Origin: an uncultured Acidobacteriaceae bacterium
GTDB taxonomy: Bacteria > Acidobacteriota > Terriglobia > Terriglobales > Acidobacteriaceae
Length of the DNA: 42,225 nt
Direction: 5' to 3'
Assembly: GCA_903911925.1 (NCBI GenBank)
Contig: CAIWFH010000021.1
Coordinates: forward strand, 1 to 42,225
Below are positions 8,172 through 17,371 of this stretch, piece after piece (position 1 is the stretch's first letter; every line of letters starts with the position of its first letter). A program made the translations under genes and the position numbers. The notes beneath the pieces were generated by a model. It made no database searches. It was not told the DNA's origin and was given only the letters and a program-made list of their open reading frames with translations.

Positions 8172-9731
8172 ATGTCCGAAGATCAGACCGCCCCGCAACT
8201 GAGCCGCCTGCTGGAATTGGGTTGGGAATTTGCCCGCGACGGAATGATCGTCGGGGATTGCCGGTCCGGGCAATTGATCGAGGCCAATCCTGCTGCTGAG
8301 AGGCTAACAGGCTACAGCCGCCAGGAATTGATCGGGATGCAACAGAGCCAGCTTCACCCGGTAGGTGATCGCGCGCCGGTTCAGGCTGAATTCCAGCAAT
8401 CGGCGGCCCAGGGGCCGAGAATCTTCGACGGGTACCACCTGCAGCGGAAAGACGGCAGCGTCATCCCGGTCTCAATCTCCTCCTCCCTGCCGTTCGAAGC
8501 GGACAACCGCCAACTGATCATCGGCATATTTCGCGATGTCTCGGACCTTGAAGATCGCGAGCGCCGCCTGGAAACCAAGAGGTGGGCTCTGCGGGCCTAT
8601 GCCAGTGCGGCCTTGGCGCTGGGCCGGGCGCGCTCCTCGGCCAGCCTTCTGCAGGAAATCTGCGAGGCCATAACACGCGATTCCATCTTTGTGCTGGCAT
8701 GGGTGGGATTTTCCGATGATGGCAAGGGGAAATTGATTCAATTCGAGGGCGCCGCCGGGCCCTCTCTCCGTTATGTGGACGGCCTGGAAGTGAGCTGGGA
8801 CGAGGAGCGGCGGTCCGGCCAGGGTCCAACCGGGATTGCCTATCGCACCGATACTGTCCAGGTGATGGAAGATACGGAAACCGACATACTCTTCGCACCC
8901 TGGCGCGAGAAAGCCGCTAGAGAGAATATTCGCTCCTCAATTACCGTACCCTTCCTGGTTGGCGATGAGCGCAGAGGGGTAATCGCCGTTTATTCCTCGC
9001 GCACTTTTGCATTCGGGCCAATCGTGACTGACGCCTTTACCCACCTCGCCGAGGAGATTGGCATCGGCCTCTACAATCTCAAGCAGGAAGAGCGGCTCAA
9101 TGCCGAGCGGCTTGAGCGCGATAGAGTGCAAAAAGAGCTATCGAGAGCATTGTCGGCCACCGTGGCAGCCGTCACCACTGCATTTGAAATGCGCGACCCC
9201 TACACCGCAGGACACCAGGAGCGCGTGGCCCAGATTGCCTGCGCCATCGCCAAAGAACTCGACTGGCCGGAGGACCGGGTCCAGGCCATAAAGGTTACGG
9301 GTCTCGTACATGATATCGGCAAGATATCCATCCCGGCAGAGATACTCACTAAGCCCACCCAGCTCAGTCCTGCAGAATGGGCCATGATCAAGGAACATCC
9401 GGAGACGGGCTATCGGATACTGAAGGACGTCCCCTTCTATTGGCCAATCGCTGAAGGAGTTCGCCAGCATCATGAGCGGCTCGACGGTTCAGGGTACCCA
9501 AGAGGCTTGAAAGGCGACGAGATCCTCCTTGGCGCACGAATCCTGGCCGTCGCCGATATCGTGGAAGCCATGGCCTCAAGCCGCCCCTATCGCCGGGGAC
9601 TTGGATTGGAAGTCGCGTTGAGGGAGATTGAAAAGCAGGCTGGAACCGAGTTGGACGCTGAAGTTGTTCGCATCTGCCTCTCACTTTTCCGTGAAAAGGG
9701 CTTTGTTTTGCCGGTTTCGAGTTCGCACTGA
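8172..9731 (+). CDS. PAS-GAF-HD-GYP cyclic-di-GMP phosphodiesterase-type protein
   Basis: This 519-residue cytoplasmic signalling protein has a PAS domain (about 15-130; EANPAAERLTGYSRQELIG, then RKDGSVIPV), a GAF domain (about 155-305; ITVPFLVGDERRGVIAVYS), a short coiled linker and a C-terminal HD-GYP domain (about 328-510). Key HD-GYP motifs are intact: H380-D381 in VHDIGK (379-384), HPETGYRIL, and HHERLDGSGYPRGL with HHExxDGxGYP at 433-443. It is therefore likely to hydrolyse cyclic di-GMP under control of the PAS/GAF sensors. No receiver or membrane segment is present. The gene is bracketed by two copies of a diverged 103-bp repeat. Confidence 0.93.
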   Translation: MSEDQTAPQLSRLLELGWEFARDGMIVGDCRSGQLIEANPAAERLTGYSRQELIGMQQSQLHPVGDRAPVQAEFQQSAAQGPRIFDGYHLQRKDGSVIPVSISSSLPFEADNRQLIIGIFRDVSDLEDRERRLETKRWALRAYASAALALGRARSSASLLQEICEAITRDSIFVLAWVGFSDDGKGKLIQFEGAAGPSLRYVDGLEVSWDEERRSGQGPTGIAYRTDTVQVMEDTETDILFAPWREKAARENIRSSITVPFLVGDERRGVIAVYSSRTFAFGPIVTDAFTHLAEEIGIGLYNLKQEERLNAERLERDRVQKELSRALSATVAAVTTAFEMRDPYTAGHQERVAQIACAIAKELDWPEDRVQAIKVTGLVHDIGKISIPAEILTKPTQLSPAEWAMIKEHPETGYRILKDVPFYWPIAEGVRQHHERLDGSGYPRGLKGDEILLGARILAVADIVEAMASSRPYRRGLGLEVALREIEKQAGTELDAEVVRICLSLFREKGFVLPVSSSH

Positions 9732-9759
9732 CTCTACCAGCAATCAGGCGTTCGGCAGG

Positions 9760-9862
9760 GAATGGATGCCGAAGGTCAGTGCGCTGCCGGTGTAGATGGG
9801 GCGAGGAACTGGATTTGCTCACCTGTATTTGGCTTCGAGGTATCCCGCCCTTACTGCGATGA
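9760..9862 (+). repeat. Diverged direct repeat, copy B (remnant of AKR gene 3' end)
   Basis: Copy of 7901-8003 placed 29 bases after the HD-GYP stop codon. It still reads EWMPKVSALPV then a stop at the equivalent place to the aldo/keto reductase terminus, but has no gene in front of it. This suggests a tandem duplication or an insertion that left a gene remnant. It lies in the 358-bp non-coding stretch 9732-10089, which otherwise holds the nifJ promoter region. Confidence 0.75.
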
Positions 9863-9948
9863 ACCTGCAGGGTGTTGGGGCACCGGGGCTCGGTATTCTC
9901 CTCGCTTTCGGGTAGAAGTGGTAACGGGAATTTAGAAGATTAAATGAT

Positions 9949-9965
9949 TGTTCATTATATGAACA
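9949..9965. promoter_or_regulatory. Palindrome overlapping the probable nifJ promoter
   Basis: Perfect inverted repeat TGTTCAT-TAT-ATGAACA in an AT-rich island. A plausible sigma-70-type promoter overlaps it: TTGTTC (9948-9953), 18-base spacer, CATAAT (9972-9977). An operator covering the -35 box and spacer would suit repression of nifJ. The regulator is unknown; the symmetry is TetR- or MarR-like. Like the feo palindrome it has a TAT centre, but the half-sites differ. Confidence 0.6.
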
Positions 9966-10089
9966 TTATTCCATAATGCGGGATTCGGTATCCACCCTGT
10001 GTCTGACGTCACTGCTGCTACCCCCCTCCCACAGAAGACACTCAGCATAGCGGTTGATCTGCAGCAGGCCGCGCTATGAGGCAAAGGGA

Positions 10090-13000
10090 ATGAGTGAACA
10101 AAAGATGGTAATTCTCGATGGGAACGAGGCAGCCGCCTCGGTTGCCTATCGTCTCTCCGAAGTCGTCGCTATTTACCCGATTACCCCCTCGTCGCCGATG
10201 GCCGAGTGGGCCGATCAGTGGCGCTCAGAGGGAAAGAAAAACATTTGGGGCGCATTGCCCATCGTTGAAGAACTTCAGAGTGAGGGCGGCGCGGCTGGCG
10301 CGCTGCATGGGGCGCTGCAGGCGGGCGCTTTCGGTACTACTTTTACAGCTTCGCAGGGCTTGCTGCTGATGATCCCCAACATGTTCAAGATTGCCGGTGA
10401 ACTTACCCCGGCAACCATGCATGTGACGGCTCGCACGCTGGCAACCCACGCGCTTTCGATCTTCGGCGACCACTCCGACGTGATGGCCTGCCGCTCGACG
10501 GGTTGGGCCATGCTGGCTTCCAACTCTGTTCAGGAAGTTGCCGACATGGCGCTGGTGGCACAGATTGCCAGCCTCGAGTCGCGCATTCCGTTCATCCACT
10601 TCTTCGACGGGTTCCGCACTTCGCACGAAGTGGGCAAGATTCTGCCCATTAGCGACGAGACGATCCGCGCGCTGCTGGACGAAAAGTACGTAACCCAGTT
10701 CCGCAAGAACGCGCTCAGCTCCGATCGTCCGATGATTCGCGGCACGGCGCAGAACCCCGACGTGTTCTTCCAGGCTCGCGAAGCATGCACACCATACCAC
10801 CTTGCTGTTCCGGGCATCGTGCAGAACGTGATGGACCGCTTTGCCAAGCAGACCGGCCGCGCGTATCGCCTGTTCGATTACTACGGCGCGCCCGATGCCG
10901 AGCGCGTGATTGTGCTGATGGGCTCCGGCGCTGAAGTGGCTGAAGAAGCCGTGGACGCGTTGAACAAGCAGGGCGAAAAGATCGGTGTGCTGAAGGTTCG
11001 GCTCTACAGGCCGTTCGACGCCAGCGCTTTCCTGAACGCGCTGCCCAAGACCGTTAAGTCGATTGCGGTTCTTGACCGCTGCAAGGAACCGGGCGGAATG
11101 GGCGAGCCGCTCTACCAGGACATCGTTACCGTTCTGGCCGAGAACGCTGCCATGCTGCCTTTTGCCGCCAAGCCGACGGTTATCGGCGGCCGCTACGGAT
11201 TGTCCTCGAAGGAATTTACGCCGGCCATGGTCAAGGGCGTCTTCGACGAGCTTTCAAAGCCTGCCCCGAAGAACCGCTTCACCATCGGCATCAACGACGA
11301 TGTGAGCCATTCAAGCCTGGACTACGATCCGAACTTTCACACCGAAGATCCGAAGACGGTGCGCGCGCTGTTCTACGGGCTGGGCTCCGACGGCACCGTG
11401 GGCGCGAACAAGAACTCAATCAAGATCATCGGCAGCGAGACGCCGAACTACGCGCAGGGCTACTTTGTGTACGACTCGAAGAAGTCCGGCTCGATGACCA
11501 CCTCGCACCTGCGGTTTGGTCCCAACCCGATCCGGTCCTCGTATCTCATCACGCGCGCCAGTTTTGTGGCCTGCCACAACTTCAGCTTCCTTGAGAAGAT
11601 GAACGTGGTTGAAGCGGCCATGCCGGGTGCGGTGTTCCTGCTCAATTCGCCTTATCCGGCATCCGAAGTCTGGGCGCACCTGCCCAAGACCACGCAGCAG
11701 GAGATGCTGGCCAAGAAGATCGAGTTCTACGTGATCGACGGCAACCAGGTGGCGCGCGAAGCCGGCATGGGAACGCGCATCAACACCATCATGCAAGCCT
11801 GCTTCTTTGCCATCAGCGGCGTGTTGCCGCGCGACGAAGCCATTGCGCAGATCAAGAAGGCCATCAAGAAAACCTACGGCAAGCGCGGCGAAGCGGTGGT
11901 TACCAAGAACTTTGCCGCCGTTGACGCGGCCCTGGCTCACCTGGAGAAAGTCGAGCTTCCCAGCGCGGCAACCTCAGAGTTCGACCTGATTCCGTCCATT
12001 TCGAGCAAGGCTCCTGATTTTGTTCGCAACGTGCTGGGCCAGATCGCGGCCGGTCATGGCGACCTGCTGCCGGTGAGCGCAATTCCCGCCGGGGGCGCCT
12101 TCCCGACAGGCACGGCTGCCTACGAGAAGCGCAACATTGCAGACTTCATTCCGGTATGGGACAAGGACCTGTGCATCCAGTGCGGCAAGTGCGTTATGGT
12201 TTGCCCGCACGCCGTGATTCGCGCCAAGGTCTACAGCCCCGAGCTTGCAGACAAGGCTCCGGCAACATTCCAATGGGCCAAGCCCAAGTGGAAGGGCATG
12301 GAGCAGGATCGCTACACGCTGCAGGTTGCTCCTGAAGATTGCACCGGCTGCGCGGTTTGCGTGGAGATTTGCCCGGTAAAGAACAAGAGCGACGCCGGCA
12401 AGAAGGCCATCAACATGGCGCCCCAGCCGCCGCTGCGCGAAGCAGAGCGCAACAACTGGGACTTCTTCCTGAACCTGCCTGAAGTGGACCGCTCCAAGCT
12501 GTCGCACACGCAGGTGAAGGACATCCAGTTGCTCGAACCGCTGTTTGAGTTCTCCGGTGCCTGCGCGGGCTGCGGCGAAACGGCGTACATCAAGCTGCTG
12601 ACCCAACTGTTCGGCGACCGGCTCTATATCGCCAACGCGACGGGCTGCTCGTCGATCTATGGCGGCAACCTGCCCACTACGCCTTACACCAGCAACAAGC
12701 AGGGACGCGGTCCGACGTGGGCCAACTCGCTGTTTGAAGACAATGCCGAGTTCGGCTTCGGCATGAGAACCGCGCTCGACCAGCAGAAAGAATTTGCTGA
12801 GTTGCTGGTAACGCGCCTGGCTGCCGAGATTGGTCCTGAGTTGGCTGCGGAGCTGCTTCACGCACCGCAGACCACCGAGACCGAAATCAATCAGCAGCGC
12901 GAGCGCGTAAAGATTGTGCGCGAGAAGCTAGCCGGGAACGACACCTCAGATGCGCGCAACCTGTTGGCGATTGTTGACGGGCTGGTTCGCAAGAGTGTGT

Positions 13001-13716
13001 GGATTCTGGGCGGCGACGGCTGGGCCTTCGACATCGGCTTCGGCGGATTGGATCACGTACTCGGTTCCGGCAAGAACGTAAACGTGCTGGTGCTGGATAC
13101 CGAGGTCTACTCGAACACCGGCGGCCAGATGTCCAAAGCGACGCCGCGCGGCGCAGTGGCCAAGTTTGCCGCCAGCGGAAAATCAAACAGCAGAAAAGAC
13201 CTGGCCATGGAAGCCGTGAGTTACGGTTCGGTTTATGTGGCGCAGGTGGCGATTGGCGGCAACGACAGTCACACGGTCAAGGCCTTCCAGGAGGCCGAGG
13301 CGCACGACGGGCCGTCGCTCATCATCGCTTACTCCAGCTGCATCGCGCACGGCTACGACTTGGTGCACGGGCTTGAGCAGCAGAAGCTGGCCGTGCAGGC
13401 CGGTTACTGGCCGCTGATGCGCTACAACCCTGCACTCCGCGAGACGGGCAAGAACCCCTTCCAGCTCGATTCGAAGGCGCCCTCAATCCGGCTCAAGGAG
13501 TACACGTATCGCGAAGCCCGCTACACCATGCTGGCACGCAGCAATCCTGAACTGGCGGCCAAGCTGCTGGTTGAAGCTCAAGACGACGTTGAGCGCCAGT
13601 GGCGCGTATACTCCGCTCGGGCTGCCATGCCCGGCCGCGGAGAGACACCGCACATCGCACCTGAAGAAAAGCCTGAAGAGAAGACGGCGGCCGTGGCTGC
13701 CGGAGGTGAGGAATGA
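10090..13716 (+). CDS. nifJ: Pyruvate:ferredoxin (flavodoxin) oxidoreductase
   Basis: This single-chain PFOR oxidises pyruvate with CoA to acetyl-CoA and CO2, reducing ferredoxin or flavodoxin. With the start at ATG 10090 (GAGG nine bases upstream) it has 1208 residues, typical of NifJ. Order: the N-terminal domain with YPITPSSPMAEWAD, CoA-binding/transketolase-like domains, gamma domain (SKKSGSMTTSHLRFG), two 4Fe-4S motifs (C695, C698, C701, C705 and C751, C754, C757, C761), then the TPP domain with C825/C828 (CAGCGE) and GDGW (975-978) followed by DTEVYSNTGGQMSKATP. All cluster ligands appear present. An upstream TTG start at 10054 is possible but has no ribosome-binding site. The stop overlaps the next gene as ATGA. 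Confidence 0.97.
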   Translation: MSEQKMVILDGNEAAASVAYRLSEVVAIYPITPSSPMAEWADQWRSEGKKNIWGALPIVEELQSEGGAAGALHGALQAGAFGTTFTASQGLLLMIPNMFKIAGELTPATMHVTARTLATHALSIFGDHSDVMACRSTGWAMLASNSVQEVADMALVAQIASLESRIPFIHFFDGFRTSHEVGKILPISDETIRALLDEKYVTQFRKNALSSDRPMIRGTAQNPDVFFQAREACTPYHLAVPGIVQNVMDRFAKQTGRAYRLFDYYGAPDAERVIVLMGSGAEVAEEAVDALNKQGEKIGVLKVRLYRPFDASAFLNALPKTVKSIAVLDRCKEPGGMGEPLYQDIVTVLAENAAMLPFAAKPTVIGGRYGLSSKEFTPAMVKGVFDELSKPAPKNRFTIGINDDVSHSSLDYDPNFHTEDPKTVRALFYGLGSDGTVGANKNSIKIIGSETPNYAQGYFVYDSKKSGSMTTSHLRFGPNPIRSSYLITRASFVACHNFSFLEKMNVVEAAMPGAVFLLNSPYPASEVWAHLPKTTQQEMLAKKIEFYVIDGNQVAREAGMGTRINTIMQACFFAISGVLPRDEAIAQIKKAIKKTYGKRGEAVVTKNFAAVDAALAHLEKVELPSAATSEFDLIPSISSKAPDFVRNVLGQIAAGHGDLLPVSAIPAGGAFPTGTAAYEKRNIADFIPVWDKDLCIQCGKCVMVCPHAVIRAKVYSPELADKAPATFQWAKPKWKGMEQDRYTLQVAPEDCTGCAVCVEICPVKNKSDAGKKAINMAPQPPLREAERNNWDFFLNLPEVDRSKLSHTQVKDIQLLEPLFEFSGACAGCGETAYIKLLTQLFGDRLYIANATGCSSIYGGNLPTTPYTSNKQGRGPTWANSLFEDNAEFGFGMRTALDQQKEFAELLVTRLAAEIGPELAAELLHAPQTTETEINQQRERVKIVREKLAGNDTSDARNLLAIVDGLVRKSVWILGGDGWAFDIGFGGLDHVLGSGKNVNVLVLDTEVYSNTGGQMSKATPRGAVAKFAASGKSNSRKDLAMEAVSYGSVYVAQVAIGGNDSHTVKAFQEAEAHDGPSLIIAYSSCIAHGYDLVHGLEQQKLAVQAGYWPLMRYNPALRETGKNPFQLDSKAPSIRLKEYTYREARYTMLARSNPELAAKLLVEAQDDVERQWRVYSARAAMPGRGETPHIAPEEKPEEKTAAVAAGGEE

Positions 13717-14729
13717 TAGATTTTTCAACACAGTACCTGGGTCTGAAACTGAATGGCCCAATCGTGGTTTCATCCACGCCGCTCTCAGAGTCGATTGACA
13801 ATGTCTGCCGCATGGAAGAGTCGGGCGCTTCGGCGATCGTACTGACCTCGCTCTTCGAGGAGCAGTTGGCGCTGGAGTCCCGGGCTCTGGATGAGGACCT
13901 TTCGCGAGGCACCGAGTCCTTTGCAGAGTCTCTCGGCTACCTGCCCGACCTGAGCGACTACCGCATGACGCACGAGGTTTATCTCGAGCACCTGCGGCGC
14001 TCAAAGGCCGCGGTCAAGATTCCCATCATGGCCAGCCTCAATGGAGCTACGACGGGCGGCTGGGTGCGCTATGCGAAAGACATGGAGCAGGCAGGCGCCG
14101 ACGCTATCGAACTGAACACCTACGCGCTGGCTACGGACAAGAGCCAAACATCCGCGGAACTCGAACTGCAACTGCTTGAGCTGGTTGACAGCGTTTGTCA
14201 GGCTGTCAAGGTTCCGGTGGCTGTAAAGCTCTCGCAGTCCTTTACCTCTGTGCCGCATCTTGTTGCGCGGCTTGAGGATTCGGGCGCGCGCGGCGTGGTG
14301 CTATTCAACCGCTTCTACCAGCCGGACTTCGACATCGAGACGCTTGAGGTCAGGCCCACTCTGCACTTCTCAACACCGTCGGAGCTATTACCGCGGCTGC
14401 ATTGGGCGGCAATTCTCTACGGCCACATGAATGCCGATCTCGCAATCACGGGCGGCGTGCATTCGGCTGAAGACGTGTTGAAGTGCATCATGGCAGGAGC
14501 TGGGGTTTCGATGATGTGTTCGGCAATCCACATTCACGGCATCGAGCATATCGGCCGTGTGCTGGCCGACCTGCGCTACTGGCTTGAGAAGCGGGAATAC
14601 ACGTCTCTCTGGGAGATGCGCGGCTGCCTGAGCCGGCGCTCCGTGCCTGACACCTCACCCTTCGACCGCGGCAACTACATCAAGACGCTCAGCTCCTACA
14701 GCCTGCGTCAGACGGTGGCTGCGTTCTAG
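13713..14729 (+). CDS. Dihydroorotate dehydrogenase-like flavoprotein coupled to nifJ
   Basis: This 338-residue TIM-barrel protein of the dihydroorotate oxidase superfamily has LGLKLNGPIVVSSTPLSES at the N-terminus, ASLNGATTGGW, DAIELN, VAVKLSQS and ITGGVHSAEDVLKCIMAGA for the FMN/phosphate region. It overlaps nifJ by ATGA, so the two are translationally coupled; this pairing is seen in several phyla. It is unlikely to be the main PyrD because the context is pyruvate/ferredoxin metabolism and the usual catalytic loop is not obvious. A role in ferredoxin-linked flavin chemistry is inference. A strong terminator follows at 14751-14794. Confidence 0.88.
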   Translation: MIDFSTQYLGLKLNGPIVVSSTPLSESIDNVCRMEESGASAIVLTSLFEEQLALESRALDEDLSRGTESFAESLGYLPDLSDYRMTHEVYLEHLRRSKAAVKIPIMASLNGATTGGWVRYAKDMEQAGADAIELNTYALATDKSQTSAELELQLLELVDSVCQAVKVPVAVKLSQSFTSVPHLVARLEDSGARGVVLFNRFYQPDFDIETLEVRPTLHFSTPSELLPRLHWAAILYGHMNADLAITGGVHSAEDVLKCIMAGAGVSMMCSAIHIHGIEHIGRVLADLRYWLEKREYTSLWEMRGCLSRRSVPDTSPFDRGNYIKTLSSYSLRQTVAAF

Positions 14730-14750
14730 ACGTCACGGCAAATGGAAACA

Positions 14751-14794
14751 ACAGACGGCGGTTGCTCCCCTGGAGCGGCCGCCATTCTGTTTTT
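14751..14794 (+). terminator. Rho-independent terminator after nifJ-DHOD
   Basis: Long stem with arms 14751-14768 and 14772-14790 (core GGCGG/CCGCC and GCTCC/GGAGC, outer ACAGA/TCTGT), loop of three bases, followed by a T-run to 14794. It ends the nifJ transcript and separates it from the convergent ABC transporter operon. Confidence 0.88.
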
Positions 14795-14834
14795 GCGCGG
14801 CGCTCCGTGCCTGCTGCGCCAAACGGCAACTCGC

Positions 14835-16529
14835 TCAAGACGCTGAGCTCGATGTGTTGATCTTTTCAGGCAGCGGTGAGATGAGCCCCAGGGTGGTGAT
14901 CAATTCCTCAGGGAGTTCCTCAAAGTTAAGAACAGCGGACTTTGCCTGCCGACGATTGAATGCTAATAGCCCGACGGCTAAAGCTGCGAAGCCGAGCAAC
15001 AAACTTGAAAGGCGGATTGGATCGCCGAAGGCGCGCTGTTCCAGCTCGGCGATCGCTGTGACCACGACGAGCAACACCACCAGGACGCCCCAAAATACGT
15101 ATTGGATATTCGATTTGCCGGGCAGGTAGGAGCAGGTGAACGGCACCTTATAAAAGCCAATCAGGCCGAGCTCGGCAAGCACCCATCCATAGAGGGCCAG
15201 AACCGCGAGGTGAGCTGCAACGTAGCCGAGCGGCCGAAAGGGAATCGATAAAAAGACCGAGACAACCCAGGCCGGGACGACAGAGAGGACCAGCAGCGAG
15301 CGCCGGGTAGCGTCGATGTACTTTACCGGCGAGGAAAGCTGAGTGGTGCGCAAGACCCAGTTGGCGGTAAGCGAAATGGGCAACTGGATCACGCTGCGGA
15401 GTCCGAAGACCGCAAAGCTCATCATCATCAACGTTGAGATAAGCAGATCCGGAGATACGGGAATGGGCGCGTGTGCCGGCATCTCGTCCCGCAGCAGGGA
15501 GATGCCGAGGGCGAACACTACTGCCAGATAGAAGGCGAAGATAACGCGATGCTGGCGGCTCCGCGTCAGCGACCGGAAGCTGAAAAGCACGATTGCAGTT
15601 TGCAGCAGGCTCCCGAAACGCGGCGTCAAATGCAAGCCATGCGCCCCAGGAACAAGGTCCGGCTCCTCGACTGTCTTCTTCATGGTGCGCATGTAACAGA
15701 GAAGCAGGGAAGCGGCCGCTCCGAATATCACGATACCGAGGCCGATCCATGCCCGCCGGGCCAGCCATGCAAGTTCCGCGGGTAGCGAACCGTTCAATTG
15801 ATTGAAGAGCGCAAAGAACCAGAAGGAGGGCGACCAGTCCAGGATCGCCCGGTTCTCAGGGGCAGCCATCGCCGCCGAATTTGCGATCATCCCCTGCATA
15901 AAATACACGCCGAGAAAAAGCCCGAAGGCGGTGAGTTGCAAAACAGCGGAGAGACGCAGAAAGAGGCGGCGGGTGAGCAGGAGGGCCGTGAATCCCTGCA
16001 AGGTGAGCACGGAGCAATAGAGGAAAGCGACGGCGGCGACCATTGTGAACCAATAGGCCGCCAAGGGCTGAAGCAATCCGAAAATGGTGCCGTGCTGCGC
16101 TCCGAGGAACAATGGGCACACCAGTCCGGAGAAGCAGTTCAAAGCAAGGATGGCAAGGCCCAATATCGCGCACGAGGTTCCGACTTTGGCAATGAGGATG
16201 GTGTGCGGCGCTATAGGGAGGGGCGACAGCACCATTACGTCGCGCCGGTCGGGGAACGTGGCATCCCAACTGACGACAATAATCAGCCCGGCTATCAGCA
16301 TCATGGTCGCGATCAGATGCTGTTCGGTCTGCCATGGTTCTGCGCCGAAGAATAAACAGATGCGGACAGCATGAATGATGCTGAGCATGATGAGTACGCC
16401 CGCAAACTGCCCGAGAAACCTGGGTATGTCAGCTTCAATCGACAGGGCTTCAAGGTCGATGACGCGCAGCAGAAATTGCCGGTAAAGAACGCGGACCTCG
16501 AGTGGCACCAACTCGAATAGCTTACGCAT
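14835..16529 (-). CDS. ABC transporter membrane (permease) protein
   Basis: This 564-residue very hydrophobic protein has roughly 12 membrane segments. Examples are those around residues 40-60 (VLIMLSIIHAVRICLFF), 75-88, 115-135 and 160-185, and in the C-terminal half near 330-350, 415-470 and 490-530. It starts at ATG 16529, eight bases inside the end of the ATPase gene, so the two form a transport pair. It resembles large ABC-2-type exporter permeases of Acidobacteria in size and layout; no soluble domain reveals the substrate. Confidence 0.8.
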   Translation of the reverse strand: MRKLFELVPLEVRVLYRQFLLRVIDLEALSIEADIPRFLGQFAGVLIMLSIIHAVRICLFFGAEPWQTEQHLIATMMLIAGLIIVVSWDATFPDRRDVMVLSPLPIAPHTILIAKVGTSCAILGLAILALNCFSGLVCPLFLGAQHGTIFGLLQPLAAYWFTMVAAVAFLYCSVLTLQGFTALLLTRRLFLRLSAVLQLTAFGLFLGVYFMQGMIANSAAMAAPENRAILDWSPSFWFFALFNQLNGSLPAELAWLARRAWIGLGIVIFGAAASLLLCYMRTMKKTVEEPDLVPGAHGLHLTPRFGSLLQTAIVLFSFRSLTRSRQHRVIFAFYLAVVFALGISLLRDEMPAHAPIPVSPDLLISTLMMMSFAVFGLRSVIQLPISLTANWVLRTTQLSSPVKYIDATRRSLLVLSVVPAWVVSVFLSIPFRPLGYVAAHLAVLALYGWVLAELGLIGFYKVPFTCSYLPGKSNIQYVFWGVLVVLLVVVTAIAELEQRAFGDPIRLSSLLLGFAALAVGLLAFNRRQAKSAVLNFEELPEELITTLGLISPLPEKINTSSSAS

Positions 16530-17286
16530 GGATCAGGTCCGCGATCTGGCGCGCCATGGAGTCGGTGTCCTGCTCGACGGCTAGCTGCGAGAAAATGGCT
16601 TCGAGCGTGGGCAGCTCCATCAGCGAGCGTAGGCGCACGATAGAGTCGTCGGCCACCAGCTTGCCGCGGTGAAGAATGACGACGCGAGTGCATACGCGCT
16701 CGACGGTATCGAGCTCGTGGGAACTGAAGACGACTACCTTGCCGCGCGAGGCAAGCTCCTGAATGAGGCTGCGCAAAACAAGCGCGGAACCAACGTCGAG
16801 TCCGGAAAAAGGCTCGTCGAGGAGAATCAGTTCAGGGTTGTGCAGAAGGGCCGCGGCGATGAGGACCTTCTGGCGCATGCCTTTCGAGTAGCCGGAGATG
16901 GATGCGTGGCGATCGTCGTAGAGCGAGAGCAGGCGCAACAGGCCATCAATGCGTTCCGCGGATTCGCGTTGCGGCAAATTACGGAGTTGCGAGACCATCT
17001 CCAGGTATTCGGCGCCGGATAAATGGTTATAGAGGTAGGGCTCTTCGGGCACATAACCCATGCGGCGCCTGAATGCGATCAGGTCATCCTGGATGAGTTT
17101 GCCTTCGAAGAGGATGTGGCCCTGGGTGATCTCGATGAGACCGGTGATCATCTTCATGGTGGTGGATTTGCCCGAGCCGTTGGGGCCCAGGTATCCGGTG
17201 ACTTCTCCGGGGCGGGCGCAAAAGCTGACATCGTCTACAGCGGGAATCCCCGAGAAGGTCTTGGTGACACGGCGCAGTTCAAGCAC
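16522..17286 (-). CDS. ABC transporter ATP-binding protein
   Basis: This 254-residue CcmA/NatA-type ATPase has Walker A GPNGSGKST (34-42), a Q-loop region FRRRMGYVPEE (72-82), a signature stretch SGYSKGMRQK (131-140, a degenerate LSGGQ with SKGM as in ABC-2 exporters), Walker B LILLDEP (153-159) and H-loop H190. It starts with GTG at 17286 behind a GGGGG stretch. It overlaps the downstream permease gene by eight bases. It should energise the membrane partner; the substrate is unknown (drug, lipid, Na+ or gliding-type exporters share this form). Confidence 0.93.
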   Translation of the reverse strand: MLELRRVTKTFSGIPAVDDVSFCARPGEVTGYLGPNGSGKSTTMKMITGLIEITQGHILFEGKLIQDDLIAFRRRMGYVPEEPYLYNHLSGAEYLEMVSQLRNLPQRESAERIDGLLRLLSLYDDRHASISGYSKGMRQKVLIAAALLHNPELILLDEPFSGLDVGSALVLRSLIQELASRGKVVVFSSHELDTVERVCTRVVILHRGKLVADDSIVRLRSLMELPTLEAIFSQLAVEQDTDSMARQIADLIHA

Positions 17287-17371
17287 AGAGAGCCCCCTTG
17301 GCGAACGAAGAGCGTACGGTGGCGAGTCAAGCGTGAGTCGGGCGCGAAGCTGTTGATTTGGCTACACTCTC

